Positions 1-4,320 of a stretch of DNA of 7,013 nt are shown here, one piece after another; position 1 is the first letter of the stretch, and every line of letters starts with the position of its first letter. The notes under the pieces were generated by a model that worked only from the letters and a program-made list of their open reading frames with translations, searched no databases and was not told the origin of the DNA. The stretch comes from an uncultured Clostridia bacterium. Its GTDB lineage: Bacteria; Bacillota; Clostridia; TANB77; CAG-508. Made by a program: the position numbers and the translations under genes. The stretch covers positions 1 through 7,013 of the forward strand of contig CANRLA010000069.1 in assembly GCA_947631315.1 (NCBI GenBank), given 5' to 3'.

Positions 1-317
1 CTTGTTTTAGAAGTTTTACTAATGGTTCTATTGATTCTTGAACTTTAGCTTCTGTTTCATCTACTTCAGGAACTTGAACTTCTGTTTCAACTTCTTGAAC
101 ATCAGCTTCTTCTGTAGATTCAACTGGTACAATAGTTTCTTTTGGAACTACAACTTCTAGTTCATTCTCTTTTGAAACTTCAGCTTCCATAGCATCTTCT
201 TCTAAAACTTCTTCATCTGATACCATTGCTTCTAGTACTTCTTGTTTTAGAAGTTTTACTAATGGTTCTATTGATTCTTGAACTTTAGCTTCTGTTTCAT
301 CTACTTCAGGAACTTGA
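1..317 (-). repeat. 240-bp in-frame repeat inside the acidic surface protein gene
   Basis: Bases 1-77 are identical to bases 241-317, with no mismatch, so the period is exactly 240 bp or 80 codons. Identity stops at 78/318. The left copy begins at the window edge, so the repeat may be longer and there may be more copies. Perfect nucleotide identity, including third codon positions, suggests recent duplication or ongoing homogenisation. Confidence 0.95.
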
Positions 318-481
318 CCTTCTGCTTTAATCTCCTCTTGTACTTCAATTTTTGGTTCTGCTACTTTATCTTCAGCTTCAATAATTGTTTTTTCTGCTGT
401 AGACGCTAAAACAGCTAAATTAGATAATAACATAAATGAAACAGTTGAAAATGCTAGAAGTTTTTTAATTATCTTTCTCAT
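1..481 (-). CDS. Secreted acidic Glu/Val-rich repeat protein, 3' end outside the window
   Basis: The frame is open from ATG 481 to the left edge, giving 160 residues of an unfinished protein. Residues 1-29 form a signal peptide: a basic start (MRKIIKKL), a hydrophobic core, and likely cleavage after VLA (26) or STA (29). The mature part is very acidic, rich in Glu and Val with scattered Pro, and has almost no aromatic residues. Residues 56-80 recur exactly as 136-160, an 80-residue period encoded by a 240-bp DNA repeat. AAGGAGAG (494-487) lies 5-7 nt before the ATG, and a near-consensus promoter sits at 539-567. The visible part matches no family I recognise. Such proteins are often surface-exposed repeat proteins; a C-terminal wall anchor or binding domain may lie beyond the edge. 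Lying next to a sortase operon makes a wall-anchored protein possible but unproven. Confidence 0.85.
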   Translation of the reverse strand, partial: MRKIIKKLLAFSTVSFMLLSNLAVLASTAEKTIIEAEDKVAEPKIEVQEEIKAEGQVPEVDETEAKVQESIEPLVKLLKQEVLEAMVSDEEVLEEDAMEAEVSKENELEVVVPKETIVPVESTEEADVQEVETEVQVPEVDETEAKVQESIEPLVKLLKQ

Positions 482-538
482 AAGTTCTCTCCTTTCTTTA
501 ATTTATATTTTTATAATCAATAAATTATAATAATTTAT

Positions 539-567
539 ATTATACTATGCGCCTAGTTTTAAGTCAA
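539..567 (-). promoter_or_regulatory. Sigma-A-type promoter of the acidic repeat protein gene
   Basis: On the minus strand the -35 box TTGACT (567-562) and the -10 box TATAAT (544-539) are separated by exactly 17 bp. Transcription would start near 532, giving a leader of about 50 nt with a good ribosome binding site. This is the best promoter match in the window. Expression is therefore probably independent of the sortase operon upstream, which ends in a hairpin at 641-670. Confidence 0.75.
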
Positions 568-640
568 TTATTTACTTTAAATATTATACGCTCTATGTAT
601 AAGTTTTAAATTTTGTTAAGCGTTTTCTTTATCTTAAGTT

Positions 641-670
641 AAAAGACGTCGCTTTTAAACAACGTCTTTT
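641..670 (-). terminator. Terminator-like hairpin after the sortase gene
   Basis: AAAAGACGT (641-649) and ACGTCTTTT (662-670) form a perfect 9-bp stem around a 12-nt loop, starting 4 nt beyond the sortase stop codon. In the minus direction the only T run is the last part of the stem, followed by AACTTAAG. The plus direction has a better T tail (TTTTTATTTT). It may work in both directions, with modest strength for the sortase operon. Confidence 0.55.
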
Positions 671-674
671 TATT

Positions 675-1403
675 TTAATATGCCCTTGCTTTAGCTATAA
701 ATCTTTGTGTTCCATTATTATAACAAGTTATTAAAGTAATTTCAGTATGTCCATCTGTTAGTTGACTTGTACATGAGTTATCATAAGGGTCTATAACATC
801 AGTTTCATATACTTTATAATCTAATGTCCTTCCTGAAATATCTGTAATTTTTACTATACTTCCTATTTGTATGTTTGGAAGTTTGCTAAAAAACTTAGTA
901 TTCTTATAATTATGTCCAACTATAACCATATTTCCTACTTGATTTGGAGCTGCACCCCAATATTTATTTAATGCAACTTTTAATAATTCTGTAGATGTTG
1001 AAGACAATACTGGATATTCTATTCCTAAACTTGGAATATTTAAAGTTGCTATAACATCATATTTTTCTCCATTAGAAGTTGTATATGTAACACTATCGCT
1101 TGTATTATTATTTTCATCGTTATCAATCATAGTTGTTATATTATCTTGCATTTCTTCTGAATTATCATTTTCCTGTGCAATTTTATTAACACTTAATATA
1201 CTATTATTAATAGTGTTGTTTTCTTGACTTATAGAAGCATATATATTCATAGATGCAAAAAATAGAGGTATAAGTGTAATTACTTGCAGAAAAAATATAG
1301 TTTTTATAGATTTTTTCTTTTTTAATCTCTTTTTATGATTTATAGCTTTAGAGGAATGTATATTATTATCTTCAATATCTTTTGTATACAATATTTGGTT
1401 CAT
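675..1403 (-). CDS. Sortase, class D-like transpeptidase
   Basis: This is a cysteine transpeptidase that cuts LPXTG-type sorting signals and joins the protein to the cell wall, acting on the outer face of the membrane. Of its 242 residues, 34-57 form one hydrophobic membrane segment after a Lys/Arg-rich cytoplasmic start, giving type II topology. Residues 58-110 are an Asn/Asp/Glu-rich linker. The sortase domain (about 115-242) shows IPSLGIEYPV, catalytic His164 in VGHNY, catalytic Cys227 in TLITCYN and the likely Arg234 in QRF. The subclass is uncertain; single-domain architecture and motifs suit class D better than pilus class C. AGGAGA (1416-1411) lies 7 nt before the ATG. The gene follows an LPQTG surface protein gene by 63 nt, so that protein is its probable substrate. 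Length and catalytic residues look intact. Confidence 0.93.
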   Translation of the reverse strand: MNQILYTKDIEDNNIHSSKAINHKKRLKKKKSIKTIFFLQVITLIPLFFASMNIYASISQENNTINNSILSVNKIAQENDNSEEMQDNITTMIDNDENNNTSDSVTYTTSNGEKYDVIATLNIPSLGIEYPVLSSTSTELLKVALNKYWGAAPNQVGNMVIVGHNYKNTKFFSKLPNIQIGSIVKITDISGRTLDYKVYETDVIDPYDNSCTSQLTDGHTEITLITCYNNGTQRFIAKARAY

Positions 1404-1428
1404 ATAAGCTTCTCCTAAATTTTAACAT

Positions 1429-1452
1429 AGAGGATGTATATTTGCATCCTCT
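1429..1452 (-). promoter_or_regulatory. Hairpin between surface protein and sortase genes
   Basis: AGAGGATG (1429-1436) and CATCCTCT (1445-1452) form a perfect 8-bp stem with an 8-nt loop, GC-richer than its surroundings. On the minus strand ATGTTAAAATTT follows, so it lacks a proper U tract. It ends about 12 nt before the sortase ribosome binding site. It could be a leaky terminator or an RNA-processing/stability element that sets sortase level below that of its substrate. Confidence 0.55.
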
Positions 1453-1466
1453 TATTCTAATGAATG

Positions 1467-2750
1467 TTATATACCTTTATACTTTCTAGTTTTTAAATAA
1501 GAAAATATACCTACACCAACTGCAGCAATTAATGCCATAGTTACTCCTGTTCCAACTCCAGTTTGTGGTAATTTTCCTGTAGCTTTAGTTTTATCATTTT
1601 CATTCGTTGTTTTTCCGTTGCTACCACTATTGGTTGTTCCGCTATTGCTAGAACCTCCGTTATTTGTTTCTCCGTTTGATGAACTGCTTGGATTTTCATT
1701 GTTAGTTACATTAGATTTTTGTACTACTGTAACTGTGCAAGATGCTTTCTTATTACCATCTTGTGAAGTTACTGTTATAATAGTAGAACCTATTTTTTTA
1801 GGAGTTATCCTTCCTGCATTATCAATAGTTGCAACTGATTCATCACTTGAACTCCAAGTTATGATTTTATTAGTAGCATTGTCTGGGCTAAATTTAGGCG
1901 TTAATGTTAATGTCTTCCCTAATTCTACTTCTCCTGTTTTTGGTAGAGAAATACTCTCTAAAGCAATATCTGGTTGTAAATTATCAACTAGTATGTATCC
2001 ATATAAATTTCTTATGCCATTACCTGCTAAGTAAATCCACATATAATATAATCCATAATCAGGAGCATTTACTGTCTCTTGTGTATACCCGTATCCATCT
2101 ACATAGTTACCAAATCCATTCCAATAGCCCCATGGAGTCCAGTTTGAAGTTGGTGCTTTAGTTTTTAATAGTGATTGTAACTCATTAAAATTTCCATTTT
2201 TGTTTTTTATTTCTTTATATTTTGATATAACTTTTTCATCAGTTATTTTTTCGTATTGATAATATGCTTTGCTATTACCTGCTTGCCAAAAATTTACTTG
2301 AATATTACTTTTATCTAACTCTTTTCCATTATTTATTACATTGTAATTTGTTATATTCAAATATGGAATTGATAAATCTATTGGATGATGATCTACAACA
2401 ACTTTTTTAGAATCATCAGTTTTATCTCTAATTGTTATATATCCTGTTTCAACCTGATTAATAACATCTATAAATTCATGAGTACCTAATGTAATATCTA
2501 CAGTAGCTGTTGTTTCTGTGTATTCTGATATTAAGTACCATTTTTCTATATCTGCTGCTACTGTTTTTGTAAGTCCAAATTCATACTCATGTGATTTATC
2601 TAATTTTAGTCCTGTAAATTCATATTTTGAACTTCCATTATTAGCATAAATATTTCTTGTAACATCTATTGCTGCATTTGAAATATTAGGAATTAATAGT
2701 AGTAAAGCACTTGCAAATAGAATTATAATTATATATTTAACTTTTGTCAT
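1467..2750 (-). CDS. LPQTG cell-wall-anchored surface protein with BIG2 domain
   Basis: The 427-residue product is an exported protein predicted to be covalently linked to peptidoglycan. Residues 1-26 or 1-27 are a signal peptide ending NISNA-A. Residues about 28-260 form an aromatic-rich, probably beta-rich region that I do not recognise (WTPWGYW at 204-210). Residues about 262-343 are a bacterial Ig-like BIG2 domain, with WSSSDESVATIDNAGRIT as its hallmark. Residues 345-392 are a Ser/Gly/Asn/Thr linker suited to spanning the wall. LPQTG (394-398), a hydrophobic stretch (401-418) and the basic tail KTRKYKGI form a complete sorting signal. GGGAGA (2761-2756) precedes the ATG by 5-6 nt. The sortase gene follows directly. 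BIG2 domains are common in adhesins, so attachment is a reasonable guess, but the ligand is unknown. A second LPKTG at 269-273 lies inside the BIG2 domain. Confidence 0.92.
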   Translation of the reverse strand: MTKVKYIIIILFASALLLLIPNISNAAIDVTRNIYANNGSSKYEFTGLKLDKSHEYEFGLTKTVAADIEKWYLISEYTETTATVDITLGTHEFIDVINQVETGYITIRDKTDDSKKVVVDHHPIDLSIPYLNITNYNVINNGKELDKSNIQVNFWQAGNSKAYYQYEKITDEKVISKYKEIKNKNGNFNELQSLLKTKAPTSNWTPWGYWNGFGNYVDGYGYTQETVNAPDYGLYYMWIYLAGNGIRNLYGYILVDNLQPDIALESISLPKTGEVELGKTLTLTPKFSPDNATNKIITWSSSDESVATIDNAGRITPKKIGSTIITVTSQDGNKKASCTVTVVQKSNVTNNENPSSSSNGETNNGGSSNSGTTNSGSNGKTTNENDKTKATGKLPQTGVGTGVTMALIAAVGVGIFSYLKTRKYKGI

Positions 2751-2751
2751 T

Positions 2752-2868
2752 TTATTCTCCCTTCTTCTTTATATTTGTATCTCTCAAAAATGTTATTTTT
2801 CTTTTTTTATTTATTATTATTTTACTTTTTATGTAAAAATGCTTTTCAATGATATTGTCAATTTTCAT
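2752..2868 (-). CDS. Possible 38-codon leader ORF before the surface protein gene
   Basis: From ATG 2868 the frame reads MKIDNIIEKHFYIKSK and continues, Lys-rich, to a TAA at 2754-2752, one base before the surface protein ATG. A very strong AAAGGAGG (2876-2869 region) lies directly upstream, but its core is only about 2 nt from the ATG, which is too close for efficient initiation. Without this ORF the strong ribosome binding site has no obvious use. The peptide is neither hydrophobic nor similar to anything I know, and its Lys/Ile/Asn content is what AT-rich noncoding DNA gives. It may be a leader peptide translationally coupled to the next gene, or chance. Confidence 0.25.
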   Translation of the reverse strand: MKIDNIIEKHFYIKSKIIINKKRKITFLRDTNIKKKGE

Positions 2869-2896
2869 TTCCTCCTTTCCCAACTTTATTTAATTA

Positions 2897-2944
2897 AAGA
2901 TGACATTAATATCCTGCAAAGACTGAGTGAATTTAAGTCATCTT
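2897..2944 (-). promoter_or_regulatory. Long hairpin in the surface gene leader
   Basis: AAGATGAC (2897-2904) and GTCATCTT (2937-2944) pair perfectly. Inside them TTAA (2906-2909) pairs with TTAA (2933-2936) past one bulged base, giving a stem of about 12 bp with a 23-nt loop. In the predicted minus-strand transcript it lies between the promoter at 3028-3056 and the strong ribosome binding site near 2870. No T tract follows, so it is not an intrinsic terminator. It could be a regulatory RNA structure or a protein-binding inverted repeat. It fits no riboswitch class I could recall. Confidence 0.45.
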
Positions 2945-3027
2945 ATGTAAAAATACCCCTTTTCTTTTGCATGACACAGTATGTAATTTCTTCTCTTTTA
3001 TGATTAAAAGTATTTTTTTACAAATTC

Positions 3028-3056
3028 AATATAACATTCTTGTCGAAAAATGTAAA
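3028..3056 (-). promoter_or_regulatory. Predicted promoter of the surface protein-sortase operon
   Basis: On the minus strand TTTACA (3056-3051) and TATATT (3033-3028) are 17 bp apart, each one mismatch from consensus, and TG one base before the -10 adds an extended -10 element. Transcription would start near 3021, leaving a leader of about 270 nt before the ATG at 2750. The -35 box begins 12 bp from the 28-bp palindrome. AT-rich DNA yields chance matches, so this needs a transcript-end map. Confidence 0.5.
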
Positions 3057-3068
3057 TACTTTTTTATA

Positions 3069-3096
3069 TTTTACCTACTATATATAGTAGGTAAAA
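3069..3096. promoter_or_regulatory. Perfect 28-bp palindrome, candidate operator
   Basis: The left arm TTTTACCTACTATA is followed directly by its exact reverse complement, with no spacer and no mismatch. The centre lies between 3082 and 3083, about 61 bp from the predicted minus-strand start and 66 bp from the predicted plus-strand start. Neither side has a T tract after the palindrome, which argues against a terminator. Its position between divergent promoters, next to a ribbon-helix-helix gene, fits an operator for that regulator. Confidence 0.6.
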
Positions 3097-3112
3097 GCAA
3101 AAATAAAAACAG

Positions 3113-3141
3113 TTAAAAGTTTTATGTATATTTTATATAAT
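3113..3141 (+). promoter_or_regulatory. Predicted promoter of the ribbon-helix-helix gene
   Basis: TATAAT at 3136-3141 has a weak TTAAAA -35 box at 3113-3118, 17 bp upstream. Transcription would start near 3148 and keep the ribosome binding site at 3161-3170. A second perfect TATAAT at 3151-3156 would start transcription inside the ribosome binding site, so it is less likely. Confidence 0.4.
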
Positions 3142-3160
3142 TATAGTTATTATAATAGAT

Positions 3161-3170
3161 AGGATGTGAT
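3161..3170 (+). promoter_or_regulatory. Ribosome binding site that fixes the start at 3175
   Basis: AGGATGTGAT matches the extended Shine-Dalgarno sequence AGGAGGTGAT with one mismatch and sits about 8 nt before ATG 3175. The in-frame GTG at 3166 lies inside it and has no ribosome binding site of its own, so 3175 is the better start. Confidence 0.65.
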
Positions 3171-3174
3171 ATTT

Positions 3175-3510
3175 ATGCAAAAAGGTTTTTACAGATTTTA
3201 TCCTAAAGAAAAATGGATAAATAAGAACATCGAAATAGAAGAGAGTTTATATGAAAAATTAAAAGTTTTGTCGGAAAATGAGATAGATGCTTCCATTAAT
3301 AAATTAATAGATTCTTGTGTTGAAAACTTTAAAATAGAAAATAATACTGTTATATACTACAAAAAACCTGAAAATGAAATTTCCATATCTAGAAGTATTA
3401 GATTAAGAGAATCTATGTGGAATAAACTAGAATTGTTAAAAAAAGATTTTGATATTTCCATATATAAATTAATCAATATGTCTATAAAATACACTTTAGA
3501 CAATAATTAA
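3175..3510 (+). CDS. Small DNA-binding protein with two tandem ribbon-helix-helix units
   Basis: The 111-residue product is probably a cytoplasmic transcription regulator. Two segments share the ribbon-helix-helix pattern: residues 18-52 (KNIEIEES, then two helices with SINKLI) and residues 73-108 (RSIRLRES, then two helices with SIYKLI). They align with each other at the strand, the KL in helix A and the S-I-x-K-L-I start of helix B. Ordinary members of this family pair two chains to build one DNA-contacting strand ribbon; two units in one chain could fold as a built-in dimer, as known for TraY of plasmid F. The polar start (1-16) and the linker (53-71) match nothing I know. The gene is divergent from the surface operon and has a perfect palindrome upstream. 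No toxin gene is adjacent, so an antitoxin role is less likely. Confidence 0.75.
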   Translation: MQKGFYRFYPKEKWINKNIEIEESLYEKLKVLSENEIDASINKLIDSCVENFKIENNTVIYYKKPENEISISRSIRLRESMWNKLELLKKDFDISIYKLINMSIKYTLDNN

Positions 3511-3555
3511 AAATGCACCTAAAATTAGATTTTTTCTAACTTTAATGGTGCATTT
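3511..3555. terminator. Bidirectional terminator between converging genes
   Basis: AAATGCACC (3511-3519) pairs perfectly with GGTGCATTT (3547-3555). Inside, TAAA/TTTA and TTAGA/TCTAA extend the helix with a few mismatches, leaving a short T loop. T-rich tails follow on both strands (TTTATTTAATTTT on plus, TTTTTAATTATT on minus). It begins immediately after the ribbon-helix-helix stop codon and lies 50 bp past the XRE gene's stop, so it can end both transcripts. Confidence 0.8.
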
Positions 3556-3605
3556 ATTTAATTTTATATCATTATAATATAATCTCTTATATCCTAATTA
3601 ATTAT

Positions 3606-3929
3606 CTAAGAATTAAAATATGTAATTAAATGGTCTATTGTTTTTTTATCTTGTTTAGAAAGTTTTTCATATCCAGCTAAAGAATATTCTAAACTTTTAT
3701 TTTTCTTTACTTTTAAATACTCACTAAATATTTGGTCTAGTGATATTTTAAAAATATTGCAAATTCTTATTAATACCTCGAATGAAGGCATACTCCTATC
3801 CTGCTCTATGTCACTTATGTATCTTACTGAGACATCTATGCTTTCTGCTAATTTTTCTTGTGTATATCCATTGCTTTTTCTTATCATTTTTAAATATTTA
3901 CCTATTTTTATACTATTTACTTTTCTCAT
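3606..3929 (-). CDS. XRE-family helix-turn-helix regulator
   Basis: The 107-residue product is a likely cytoplasmic DNA-binding regulator. Residues 7-68 form a five-helix HTH_3 domain: IGKYLKMIRKSNGYTQEKLA, the recognition helix in SVRYISDIEQDRSMPS, then LIRICNIFKISLDQIF. The C-terminal part (80-105, YSLAGYEKLSKQDKKTIDHLI) is a helical tail typical of small clostridial and phage-type XRE regulators and may dimerise. I chose ATG 3929 because GGGTGG (3940-3935) lies 5 nt upstream as ribosome binding site; the in-frame GTG at 3938 falls inside that site. No clear promoter was found in the 107-bp gap upstream, so cotranscription with the small helical protein gene is possible. Its target cannot be read from the sequence. 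Confidence 0.88.
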   Translation of the reverse strand: MRKVNSIKIGKYLKMIRKSNGYTQEKLAESIDVSVRYISDIEQDRSMPSFEVLIRICNIFKISLDQIFSEYLKVKKNKSLEYSLAGYEKLSKQDKKTIDHLITYFNS

Positions 3930-4036
3930 TTTTACCACCCGAAATTTTTATTTATATTATCAAATTTTATTTGCAGTATAAACGAATTTATTTATAATAT
4001 TGTAGTATTTTATTTCATATAATCTTAGAATTATGC

Positions 4037-4180
4037 TTATTCTAGATTTTTAATGTACTCTTTTAGAAATTCATCCAATTCCTTCCTCTTTTTTTCAATT
4101 TTTTCTTTTTCTTCATTATTTTCTATCATTTCTTCAATAATTTTTAGTTGCTCTCTTATTTTATCTTTCAAATTTTCCAT
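4037..4180 (-). CDS. Small Spo0E-like helical protein, 47 residues
   Basis: A short frame begins MENLKDKIREQLKIIEEM at 4180 and ends at TAA 4039-4037. GGAGG (4192-4188) sits 7 nt before the ATG, the best-placed ribosome binding site in this part. The protein is almost wholly charged helix (Glu/Lys rich) with a probable turn near N21-N22, so a two-helix hairpin is likely. The layout, two helices with the second holding KELDEFLKEY, resembles Spo0E-family aspartyl-phosphate phosphatases, which dephosphorylate Spo0A in spore-formers. Their usual SQELD motif here reads RKELD: the Asp (D36) is kept, but Arg32 replaces Ser. It could be a divergent or inactive member, or just a charged helical hairpin of unknown function. 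It lies between the VanW and XRE genes with no evident terminator on either side. Confidence 0.75.
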   Translation of the reverse strand: MENLKDKIREQLKIIEEMIENNEEKEKIEKKRKELDEFLKEYIKNLE

Positions 4181-4320
4181 CACTTTACCTCCATTCACTA
4201 TTATTTTTGCAGTTTTTTTGCTAATTATTCATAAAAAATATACCCATTTAATTAACATATAGTTCATTAAACGAGTACTTTTTAATTTATATTTATTATT
4301 ATTAATCCTATAATCGTATC

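Noticed and set aside
1..317. CRISPR array
   Set aside because: The repeat is a 240-bp coding repeat kept in frame, with no short regular repeats or spacers.
1618..2161. Two plus-strand open frames opposite the surface protein gene
   Set aside because: They lie antisense to a clear sortase substrate, lack ribosome binding sites and have the low-complexity Leu/Ser content expected of a complementary strand.
2869..3021. A c-di-GMP, TPP or other known riboswitch in the surface gene leader
   Set aside because: Such switches do control some clostridial surface proteins, but I could not find their conserved core motifs here. A covariance-model scan would decide.
3151..3156. Second TATAAT as the main promoter of the ribbon-helix-helix gene
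   Set aside because: Its start point would fall within or after the ribosome binding site, and no matching -35 box is present.
3175..3510. Ribbon-helix-helix antitoxin of a toxin-antitoxin pair
   Set aside because: No toxin-like gene is adjacent on the same strand; a terminator follows at once and the next gene is a converging XRE regulator.
3757..3997. Two plus-strand open frames opposite the XRE regulator
   Set aside because: Both mirror a well-supported helix-turn-helix gene and read as Phe/Leu/Tyr-rich shadow sequence.
4053..4262. Plus-strand Ser/Phe-rich open frame
   Set aside because: It is the shadow of the 47-residue minus-strand protein, which has a proper ribosome binding site; this frame has none.
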